Shown one piece after another: positions 14,812 to 21,580 of a stretch of 21,580 bases of DNA (positions are counted from its first letter, which is position 1; every line of letters starts with the position of its first letter). This DNA is from an uncultured Clostridia bacterium (lineage in GTDB: Bacteria > Bacillota > Clostridia > TANB77 > CAG-508): NCBI GenBank assembly GCA_947599995.1, contig CANQFW010000018.1, positions 1 through 21,580 of the forward strand, given 5' to 3'. The translations under genes and the position numbers were made by a program. The notes beneath the pieces were generated by a model. The model ran no database searches. It was given only the letters and a program-made list of their open reading frames with translations, and was not told where the DNA came from.

Positions 14812-15802
14812 CCTTATTTATTTGCTTTGCCTCAGAAAGTGATAATTCTATTTTCTTTTCTTCTATAATGATTTCGTTTTTTGTATCATCATCTGTAGAT
14901 TTATTTGTAATAATCTCATTACCGTCTTGATCTTCTATTCTTATCCATAAAATGTAATTTCCATAAGATACTTTATCACTTATTATATTTATTTGATACG
15001 TATCGTTTTCCGTATTTAAGGCATCCTCTTTTTTTTCTAATGTACATTTTGTAAATGAATTGGGCTTTTCTTGTTCTTCTGTATCTGATGAATGAATTAA
15101 TGCATAATATGCATTTTTTAAAACAGTACCACTCGGAACTTTCACTTGTAAATTAGCATTAACCGGAATTTTTCCTTTATCTGCTATATATATTTTTTTA
15201 TTGCTATCTGCATTTTCAAAATTGGCTTTATCAACACTAATTCCTTCGATTTGAAATGTTTCGTCCGTATTTGTATCATCATCTTTTATTGCTAAATTAT
15301 ATGAATAATAAAATTTTCCATCAACCAAAATACCTTTTGGATAATATATCTGATGACTTTTGATATTTATTATATATAGATCTTGCAAATCAGTGCCACT
15401 TGACCATTTCTTATATTCTGAGCCATAATTTAATGTTAAATTATCTAGTTTAGATAAATCTATAACATAGTATGTTTCTTCAGATGTGTTTTTGTTGTCG
15501 TTAGCATCTAATAAATCATTCAATTCCATTGACTTATCCGCACCATTTGCTTTTAAAATACTTACAAGATTCTCAGCATTGCAATATGCATCTTCCTTAA
15601 TTGGTAAACTGCCTTTTTTTATATAATATTGTGAAATCTTATCTTTAATTTGTTCTATATCGCTGTATAAATTATCTACTTTTTCTAGTTTCAGACGATT
15701 CTGTGTGTTTGTTATTAAAGTTGCAGTAATTATTACCATCACCACAATTGTTATAGTCAAAGCAAGAAGAGTTACACCTTTTTCATTTCTGAATTTATTC
15801 AT
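14783..15802 (-). CDS. prepilin-like surface or secreted protein, truncated by frameshift
   Basis: A 339-residue protein starting MNKFRNEKG then VTLLALTITIVVMVIITATL. This is a type IV prepilin-like leader: a short basic stretch, Gly9 as the likely cleavage residue, then a long hydrophobic helix. The usual Glu at mature position 5 is Ala, as in many clostridial proteins of the form GITLIALVITI. A helical segment (about 40-65) and a beta-rich, Asp/Glu/Asn-rich ectodomain follow. The frame ends VATRS at a TGA, just where an Ig-like repeat continues in the other frame. I do not recognise a family beyond the leader. AAGGAA precedes the ATG, and the Lon-like protease gene ends 54 bp upstream. Confidence 0.72.
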   Translation of the reverse strand: MNKFRNEKGVTLLALTITIVVMVIITATLITNTQNRLKLEKVDNLYSDIEQIKDKISQYYIKKGSLPIKEDAYCNAENLVSILKANGADKSMELNDLLDANDNKNTSEETYYVIDLSKLDNLTLNYGSEYKKWSSGTDLQDLYIINIKSHQIYYPKGILVDGKFYYSYNLAIKDDDTNTDETFQIEGISVDKANFENADSNKKIYIADKGKIPVNANLQVKVPSGTVLKNAYYALIHSSDTEEQEKPNSFTKCTLEKKEDALNTENDTYQINIISDKVSYGNYILWIRIEDQDGNEIITNKSTDDDTKNEIIIEEKKIELSLSEAKQINKDEETVATRS

Positions 15803-15856
15803 TTTATAATATTCCTTCCAATTGTGTATTTGAATATTTCAAACTGATTTTATATT

Positions 15857-18250
15857 TTACATCTTATTCTTATTATCACTAATTTCAGCATATTTTTTTA
15901 ATTTATTATATACCAAATAGTTTATAGTTCCTGCAGGGAACTTTCCATCCTTATCTTTTTTTCCTGCTGGCACACCTGTTAGGACTTCTATTCCTTCATC
16001 TATAGTTGAAATAGCATAAATTTTAAATAATTTATTTTTTACGCTTTCTATAACTTCATCTGAAAGTTGTAAATTCTTAACATTTTGTACTGGTATCATA
16101 ACACCATGTGTTCCATTCAGTCCTCTCTGCTTGCAAACTTGGTAAAATCCTTCTATTTTTTCATTTACTCCTCCAATAGGTTGAATTTGTCCTTTTTGGT
16201 TTACTGAACCTGTTACAGCTATTGACTGATTAATTGGCACTTCTGAAAGGCTTGATAACAATCCATAAAGCTCTGTACTTGAGGCACTGTCTCCGTCAAC
16301 TCCATTATATAATTGTTCGAAACAGATACTTGCTGTAAGGCTGAGTGGAATATCTTGTGCAAACTTTTCTCCCAAATATCCTGTTAAAATTAACACACCT
16401 TTTGAGTGTGAAGAACCCGAAAGCTCTACCTCTCTTTCGATATTTACAATTCCATTTTTTCCTGTATAGGTATTTACCGTTATTTTAGCAGGCTTTCCAA
16501 ATGTATAATTTCCAATTGTCATAACTGTAAGACCATTTAATTCACCAACCTTTGTTCCTGATGTGCTTATTAAAAGTGAATTGTCTATTATCATTTCCAT
16601 GTACTTACTGTCATATTTCTTAATTCTTTCTCTTTTTTCTTCTAATGCTTTTAAAATAAAATTTTCTGTTACTAATTTAGACCTAGCCATTTTAGCCCAA
16701 GTAGATGCTTCACTTATTACTTCAAAGATATCATTAAATAATGTTGATATTTTAGTTTGGTCTCCTGCCAATCTAGAAGCATATTCTGTAACCCTTGCCA
16801 TAGCATATTTATCCATGTCTAAAAGTTCTTCATGTATGCAGTAGTCATGTATAATTCTAGCTAAACGATTTGCATTTTCCTCATTTGCAGGTGCTTCGTC
16901 TTCCCATTCTACCTTTATTTTAAATAAATTTTTAAAATCTGAATCCATAGCAAGTAATGCTTGGTATATATAGCTATCTCCAATTAATATCACTTTTAAA
17001 TTTAATGGAATTGTTTCTGGTTTTAAAGAAACCATTACCATTGAAGAACGTTGGTCTGCTGTGTTTTCAATTCCAATCTCTTTAATTCTTAATGCCTTTT
17101 TTAGATTTTCATATGAAATTGGATTGTTTATCAAATCTCTTGCTTGAAAAATTATATATCCACCATTTGCTTTTTGAAGCATTCCGGCTTTTAACATTGT
17201 ATGGTCAGTTTTTAGAGAACCATAATAATTTTCATATTCTAGTTTTCCAAATATATTGTGATATGAGTAGTCCCAGTCCATTATTACAGGAGCACCTTCT
17301 AAGTTGCTATTATCTACAAATAAATTAACTCTGTAATTTAAGCATGGGTCTGGCTTTTGTTGTAATGGGTTTGCTTGCGCATTATTTTCTTTTGCTTCAT
17401 CTTGTAAAAATACTGGTACATTACTTAAGACATCTTTTTTTACATCATTTAAAAACTTATTTATTTTTTTATTTCTTCTGTATTTTGATTTTAAATAGTT
17501 TATATGAACATTTACAGTAAGCAATGCTACATTTGATTGCCATTCAGATATTTTTTTATCTGACAATCTTTCTATTTCTTTTATTTGTCCAATAGCTTGC
17601 ATTATTAATTCTTGAACTATGTTTGATTTTTCTTCGTACTTATTTTTTAATTCATCATCTAGTTTATTAAATTCTTCTTCTTTTAACGCCTTTCCTTCTA
17701 ATACTGGCATCATGTAAATACCATTTTGAGCTGATTTAACTTGGAAGTCGTACTTCATTGTCTCCTTTTCCAGCTTTTCCATTAATACACTTCTTTTTTG
17801 TTCAAAGTCCTTTTTTATTAGAGCTTTTTCTTTTTCAAAATCATCATTATTAAAAGTGCTCTTTATATCTTTTTTTATTTCTTTTATGAAGCTATCCATA
17901 CTGTCTTTAAATTGTTTACCTTGTCCTGCTGGAAGTGATACTGCAATTGGTTCATTTGGATTTTCAAAGTTATATATATAGCACCAATCGTGTGGGACTC
18001 TCTTTTTAGTAGCAATTTTATTTAAGTAGTTTTTTGTATACATAGTTTTTCCAACACCACTTGGGCCTTCTATATATATGTTATAACCTTTTGTTTCCAC
18101 ATTAATTCCAAATTCAAGAGCTTTAATTCCCCTGTCTTGTCCAATTCCTGCTGTAATTGGCTTTAAATTTTCTGTAGTTTCAAATCTAAAAATATTTGGA
18201 TCACATGACATTTTTAGTTTTTTGTAACTTAATTCATATTTATTTCTCAT
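15857..18250 (-). CDS. Lon-like AAA+ ATP-dependent protease (LonB/YcbZ type)
   Basis: A 797-residue single-chain protease of the COG1067 kind. Walker A GPSGVGKT is at 62-69 after an opening like that of AAA_32 proteins (FETTENLKPITAGIGQDRGI). A long helical insert, probably coiled coil, spans about 115-300. The AAA core resumes with KANGGYIIFQARDL (360-372). The C-terminal S16 domain has the Ser-Lys dyad: S655 in GDSASS and K698 in PIGGVNEKIEGF. It lacks the N-terminal substrate domain of LonA and has no membrane helices, unlike archaeal LonB. It should be an active cytoplasmic protease. CGGAGGG precedes the ATG, and it has its own promoter inside the end of whiA. Confidence 0.93.
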   Translation of the reverse strand: MRNKYELSYKKLKMSCDPNIFRFETTENLKPITAGIGQDRGIKALEFGINVETKGYNIYIEGPSGVGKTMYTKNYLNKIATKKRVPHDWCYIYNFENPNEPIAVSLPAGQGKQFKDSMDSFIKEIKKDIKSTFNNDDFEKEKALIKKDFEQKRSVLMEKLEKETMKYDFQVKSAQNGIYMMPVLEGKALKEEEFNKLDDELKNKYEEKSNIVQELIMQAIGQIKEIERLSDKKISEWQSNVALLTVNVHINYLKSKYRRNKKINKFLNDVKKDVLSNVPVFLQDEAKENNAQANPLQQKPDPCLNYRVNLFVDNSNLEGAPVIMDWDYSYHNIFGKLEYENYYGSLKTDHTMLKAGMLQKANGGYIIFQARDLINNPISYENLKKALRIKEIGIENTADQRSSMVMVSLKPETIPLNLKVILIGDSYIYQALLAMDSDFKNLFKIKVEWEDEAPANEENANRLARIIHDYCIHEELLDMDKYAMARVTEYASRLAGDQTKISTLFNDIFEVISEASTWAKMARSKLVTENFILKALEEKRERIKKYDSKYMEMIIDNSLLISTSGTKVGELNGLTVMTIGNYTFGKPAKITVNTYTGKNGIVNIEREVELSGSSHSKGVLILTGYLGEKFAQDIPLSLTASICFEQLYNGVDGDSASSTELYGLLSSLSEVPINQSIAVTGSVNQKGQIQPIGGVNEKIEGFYQVCKQRGLNGTHGVMIPVQNVKNLQLSDEVIESVKNKLFKIYAISTIDEGIEVLTGVPAGKKDKDGKFPAGTINYLVYNKLKKYAEISDNKNKM

Positions 18251-18271
18251 TAGTTCCCTCCGTTTTTTTAT

Positions 18272-18299
18272 AAAATATGTTTTTTATTTAACATATTTT
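18272..18299 (-). other. AT-only stem-loop in the leader of the Lon-like gene
   Basis: Arms AAAATATGTT and AACATATTTT (10 bp, 8-nt loop) lie about 12 bases ahead of the CGGAGGG ribosome binding site. No T-run follows on the minus strand, so a terminator is unlikely. In so AT-rich a leader it could be chance. Confidence 0.3.
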
Positions 18300-18341
18300 T
18301 TCCTATTAATCATGATAATACATGACTTATTCTTCTTTTGT

Positions 18342-18370
18342 ATTATATACAATTAATGTCTTTTTATCAA
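18342..18370 (-). promoter_or_regulatory. promoter of the Lon-like protease gene
   Basis: Minus strand: TTGATA (18370-18365), a 17-bp spacer, and a perfect TATAAT (18347-18342). The -35 contains the whiA stop codon TGA. It predicts a leader of about 85 nt before the Lon-like ATG. Confidence 0.65.
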
Positions 18371-19230
18371 TAGGTTTTCGAAATTTGAATAATTTTTTTA
18401 AGTCTATAATTTACTCCGGATTTTCCAATCGGATTTTTTAATTTTTGTCCAAGCTCTATAAGCGAAATATCTGGATACTGAATTCTTAAATCAGCAATCT
18501 CTTTTAATGAATCATTTAGTTTTTCAAATTTACCTGATTCTTTTAAACTTTTTATTGCATTAATTTGTTCAACAGAAGCATTTATAATCTTATTTAAATT
18601 AGCTGTTTTACAGTTTACAAGTCTATTTATTTTATTATTCATATGCTTTTGAACTCTTATTTCTTCAAATTTTAGTACCGATTTATTTGCACCAATAAAA
18701 GCTAAAAATTTTGATATTTCCTCTCCATCTTTTATGTATAAATAGTTTTGTGTTTGCTTTAAATTTATATCAAACTTACTTAGCACATTTGATATTTTAG
18801 ACATATCTTGTGAATTTGCAATGCTTATTTCTAAATGATACATATTTTCTGGGTTATTAATAGATCCTGAACCCAAAAACATTCCTCTAGTAAAAGCCCT
18901 TACTAAGTCTATGTTTTCTTCGCTTTGCATTAAATTTATAATGTTTATTTCATCAAAATGTTTGTCTATTTCAAATTTTTTTCGACTAAAAGATATTATA
19001 AAAAGATTACCTTGTACACATATGTCAAAATCCTGTATATTTACATTTCTTAGTAATTTGGAAAATCTATTTATGTTATATTCATTTTCTGTAGAATACC
19101 TTATTTTATCATCTTCTAATAAAATGTTATTACTTATAACATATCCCATAAGTTCATATTTTACTTCTTCTTTATTTGCCAAATTTTTTATTTGGCTTAA
19201 TTCTTTTTTTACTTCTAATGAAAAAGACAT
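18367..19230 (-). CDS. whiA: WhiA-family DNA-binding protein
   Basis: WhiA joins an N-terminal domain related to LAGLIDADG homing endonucleases with a C-terminal helix-turn-helix. In actinobacteria it drives sporulation genes; in Firmicutes it affects division and chromosome segregation. I set the start at the ATG at 19230, giving 287 residues. It opens MSFSLEVKKELSQIKN, the family N-terminus, and has AAAGGAAG seven bases upstream. The frame is open eight codons further up but without a signal. RAFTRGMFLGSGSINNPE (near residues 111-128) and the C-terminal RIQYPDISLIELGQKL with IGKSGVNYRLKKI are typical. The usual partners rapZ and yvcK are not beside it. Confidence 0.93.
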   Translation of the reverse strand: MSFSLEVKKELSQIKNLANKEEVKYELMGYVISNNILLEDDKIRYSTENEYNINRFSKLLRNVNIQDFDICVQGNLFIISFSRKKFEIDKHFDEINIINLMQSEENIDLVRAFTRGMFLGSGSINNPENMYHLEISIANSQDMSKISNVLSKFDINLKQTQNYLYIKDGEEISKFLAFIGANKSVLKFEEIRVQKHMNNKINRLVNCKTANLNKIINASVEQINAIKSLKESGKFEKLNDSLKEIADLRIQYPDISLIELGQKLKNPIGKSGVNYRLKKIIQISKTY

Positions 19231-19330
19231 ATATTCGCTTCCTTTAAATTTCATTTTTACAGTTGCGTGGATCTGTTAATTATTAAAAATAGATTTGTCA
19301 CACTGTTATTTCTATAAAAAATACTTAAAA

Positions 19331-19996
19331 TCACATTTTTGAAACTATATCGTTTTGATTCTTATATATTGAATTAGCTTTCACACATCCTCTAATTGAT
19401 GAAAGCGGATATATATTTGTTTTTCTACCTATTATAGTTCCAGGATTTAGCACACTTCCGCATCCAACTTCTACGTAATCGCCCAGAAAGGCTCCAATCT
19501 TTTTTAACCCTGTTTGAATTTTCTTGTCTTCTACTTTTATTTCGACGAGTTTTCTATCAGATTTAATATTTGAAGTTATACTGCCAGCACCCATATGTGC
19601 TTTAAATCCAAGTATAGAATCACCAACATAATTGTAATGTGGAGTTTCAACATTATTAAATAAAATCACATTTTTAAGCTCTGTTGAATTTCCTACTACT
19701 GCTTTTTTCCCAACAATTGCTCTTCCTCTAATAAATGCACAGTGCCTTATTTGTGCTTCTTCATCAATTATAGCTGGCCCTTCTATATATGCAGTTGGAG
19801 CAATTTTTGCATTTTTAGCAATCCATATGTTTTCACCTTTTTTATAAAATTTATTTTCATCTAGTGAATTTCCTAATTTTATAATAAAGTCTTGAATCCT
19901 TGGTAAAACCTCCCAAGGATATATGCATTTTTCGAATATATCCTTTGCTATAGTCTCTTCTAAATTAAATAAATTGTTGACCTTAATTTCTTCCAT
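19331..19996 (-). CDS. left-handed beta-helix protein, GlmU C-terminal-like
   Basis: A 221-residue protein. An N-terminal part of about 55 residues (LFNLEETIAKDIFEKCIYPW) precedes hexapeptide repeats of a left-handed beta-helix: IWIAKNAKIAPTAYIEGPAI, AIVGKKAVVGNSTELKN, NYVGDSILGFKAHMGAGSIT. The block YVGDSILG...HMGAGSIT resembles SYLGDAxIG...NIGAGTIT of GlmU's acetyltransferase domain. I set the start at the ATG at 19996, six bases after AAAGGA; that signal lies inside the longer frame, whose start would be TTG. With the upstream pyrophosphorylase it could form a split GlmU. Sugar O- or N-acyltransferase, or a regulatory subunit, are alternatives. Confidence 0.75.
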   Translation of the reverse strand: MEEIKVNNLFNLEETIAKDIFEKCIYPWEVLPRIQDFIIKLGNSLDENKFYKKGENIWIAKNAKIAPTAYIEGPAIIDEEAQIRHCAFIRGRAIVGKKAVVGNSTELKNVILFNNVETPHYNYVGDSILGFKAHMGAGSITSNIKSDRKLVEIKVEDKKIQTGLKKIGAFLGDYVEVGCGSVLNPGTIIGRKTNIYPLSSIRGCVKANSIYKNQNDIVSKM

Positions 19997-20091
19997 AAAT
20001 AATCCTTTCAAAAAATTGCAATTATTGCGAAATTTGTATCTAAAAATTACATTTTTAATCTAATTAATATAGTAAAAGTTCAGCATTTTTA

Positions 20092-21339
20092 TTAAATACT
20101 TATATTCCAATATTTGCAATAAATCTCCTTAGCTGTAGCAGGGCTATCTAATCCATCTTTATTTTTTATTGGTGAAAATTCTTCTTCTCTTTTAACTTGC
20201 AAAACAGCCATGTTATCTAGAAATTTGAATCCATCGAATATAAAAGATTCAAATTTATATGAGTTTGGCTCTGTAGGAATTACTTCTTCTAAATTTTCAT
20301 TTATATATGCATTTTTCTTTACAGCTGCATGATAGTCTAATTTTTTTGTAGCAATTTCTTCTAAGGCATCTACTTTTAATAGATGGCTTACTATATTTGC
20401 ATCTCCATATATTAATTTTCCGTTTTCATTTTTAGCATTTCTCATTTGTTCTGTTAGCTCTATGTATTCTATGATTCCAGGTTTTTTATCCCTAATGCAA
20501 AATACTCCAACTTTTTCGTCTGGATATAATTTTGATATAGATTTTGAAGCTATAGGAACATTTTTTTCTATTGTCATTCCTAAAAATACTGGGTCTACCA
20601 TATTAACCATTATGTTATCCACTCCACATATAAATACCCTTTCTATACCATTTTTTTTCATATGATCTATCATCTTGTTTTTTTCTAGGGCAACATAAAC
20701 TCCCCCGTTTCCATCTGAGGCTTCTCTTATCTTAAAATCTTTTCCTATAAGCAATTTGCCATTCTTATCTATAAGTGGCAATTTACCTTGTGAGAAAAAT
20801 TTCACTTTTTCCTTATCATATCCAAAATAATTGTTTTCTTCGAAGAATTTTATTGTATCGTCATTGTTTTCTTCACTTGTCATTATATACCAATAACTTT
20901 CAAATCCGTATTCTTTATAGGCACGTTTTAATGTTTCTGTTAAAATTTCAAATATGTATTTTCCTTTTTTTCCTATATCTAATTTAAATGTTCCTTTTGG
21001 TCCACTAAATCCTAGTCTTGTCCCTTGACCTCCTGCCATTGTTACAACTGCATATTTTCCTTCTTTTATTGAAGATTTTCCAATATTTGATAATTTATTT
21101 ATTTCATCTTTTGATATTTTCGATTTTTCTAATGAATTAATTGGCTCTATTTTGCCTGTTGTTTTCTTTTTATCTTTTTTGGTCTTCTCATATAAATCCA
21201 TTATTTGCCCCAAATCTATTTCTAATATTTGGTTTATAAGATTTTCTTGATCTTTTTTATCTATTTTTTGTAATATTCTGATTATGTGATCTTGGTTATA
21301 TTTTTTTAATTTTAGAATTGCATCTTCTTTTTTGCTCAT
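20092..21339 (-). CDS. UAP1-type UDP-N-acetylglucosamine pyrophosphorylase
   Basis: It joins UTP and a hexosamine-1-phosphate (probably GlcNAc-1-P) to the UDP-sugar and pyrophosphate. Motifs are those of eukaryotic UAP1/AGX1, not of bacterial GlmU or GalU: MAGGQGTRLGFSGPKGTF (glycine-rich loop and PKG), FFSQGKLPLI, GNGGVY, CGVDNIMVNMVDPVF, GDANIVSHLL, YHAAVKK, KFESFIFDGF and EEFSPIKN. Near 415 residues it is shorter than the human enzyme (about 520). I chose the ATG at 21339, eleven bases after AAAGGA; the ATG at 21351 adds four residues but lies directly against that signal. UDP-glucose or UDP-GalNAc activity cannot be excluded. It heads a group with the beta-helix protein and whiA. Confidence 0.88.
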   Translation of the reverse strand: MSKKEDAILKLKKYNQDHIIRILQKIDKKDQENLINQILEIDLGQIMDLYEKTKKDKKKTTGKIEPINSLEKSKISKDEINKLSNIGKSSIKEGKYAVVTMAGGQGTRLGFSGPKGTFKLDIGKKGKYIFEILTETLKRAYKEYGFESYWYIMTSEENNDDTIKFFEENNYFGYDKEKVKFFSQGKLPLIDKNGKLLIGKDFKIREASDGNGGVYVALEKNKMIDHMKKNGIERVFICGVDNIMVNMVDPVFLGMTIEKNVPIASKSISKLYPDEKVGVFCIRDKKPGIIEYIELTEQMRNAKNENGKLIYGDANIVSHLLKVDALEEIATKKLDYHAAVKKNAYINENLEEVIPTEPNSYKFESFIFDGFKFLDNMAVLQVKREEEFSPIKNKDGLDSPATAKEIYCKYWNISI

Positions 21340-21373
21340 GTCGGATTCCATCCTTTCATTGCTTATTTTTTAT

Positions 21374-21402
21374 ATTATATTTTAAAGATAACAGTTTTGC
21401 AA
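21374..21402 (-). promoter_or_regulatory. promoter of the UAP1-type gene
   Basis: Minus strand: TTGCAA (21402-21397), a 17-bp spacer, and a perfect TATAAT (21379-21374). The predicted start is about 28 bp before the coding region. It would also serve the beta-helix gene and whiA, as I see no terminator between them. Confidence 0.65.
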
Positions 21403-21444
21403 CAAGTTTTTGTACATTTTTTTAAAAAATTTCCTAGAATATAA

Positions 21445-21495
21445 ATATAAGCTCCCAAAAGTCAACATTAATTATGATCTTTTGAGAACTTATAT
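21445..21495. repeat. imperfect 17-bp inverted repeat
   Basis: Arms 21445-21461 and 21479-21495 match at 15 of 17 positions. The second arm overlaps a smaller perfect palindrome (AACTTAT with ATAAGTT, 21487-21503). It lies between the edge terminator and the promoter, with no T-run beyond it. It may be a regulatory site or the remains of a small element. Confidence 0.4.
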
Positions 21496-21545
21496 AATAA
21501 GTTATGTTATAACCCGACTTTTTCAGTTTAAAAAACAAAAAATAG

Positions 21546-21578
21546 CCTTGAAGTTTGCTTATAAGTTAAACTTCAAGG
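21546..21578 (-). terminator. intrinsic terminator of a gene beyond the right edge
   Basis: An 11-bp perfect stem (CCTTGAAGTTT with AAACTTCAAGG) has a loop that itself pairs (CTTATAAG). On the minus strand it is followed by TATTTTTTGTTTTTT. It must end a leftward transcript that starts outside the window. Confidence 0.85.
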
Positions 21579-21580
21579 TT

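Overview
This is a very AT-rich stretch of a low-GC Firmicute, most likely a clostridial (Clostridia-class) chromosome. The pointers are the gene order pyrH-frr-ispA-uppS-cdsA-rseP-era-yqzL-recO, the WhiA regulator, a fragment of an alpha/beta-type small acid-soluble spore protein, TTGACA/TATAAT promoters, AGGAGG ribosome binding sites and one TTG start. No rRNA, tRNA or CRISPR array is visible. Nearly every gene is on the minus strand. The exceptions are an M23 peptidase gene and the spore-protein remnant.

Region 1 (1-442) is the only stretch over 300 bases without an intact gene. It holds a possible start of a leftward gene at the edge, four tandem 23-bp repeats that may be an insertion-sequence end, a spore-protein remnant and a hairpin terminator. 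I see nothing in 165-295. Region 2 (443-9785, transcribed right to left) is one long housekeeping run: pyrH, frr, ispA, uppS, cdsA, rseP, era, yqzL, recO and a fused MacB-type ABC transporter. It covers UMP phosphorylation, ribosome recycling, polyprenyl carrier synthesis, CDP-diacylglycerol synthesis, intramembrane proteolysis, ribosome assembly and recombination. dxr, which often lies between cdsA and rseP, is absent, and RseP lacks its PDZ domain. Two genes, cdsA and era, have a strong Shine-Dalgarno far upstream with a hairpin filling the gap.

Region 3 (9774-15802) holds an IMP dehydrogenase very like that of the protozoan Tritrichomonas foetus, followed by a cell-surface group. That group is a membrane-anchored subtilisin-fold protein with two of three catalytic residues lost, an M23 endopeptidase driven by a consensus promoter that overlaps the divergent one, and a pilin-like protein that appears to be broken by a frameshift.

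Region 4 (15857-21580) holds a Lon-like AAA+ protease with its own promoter, whiA, a left-handed beta-helix protein, and a eukaryotic-type (UAP1-like) UDP-GlcNAc pyrophosphorylase. The last two may together replace GlmU. The right edge is the terminator of a gene beyond the window.
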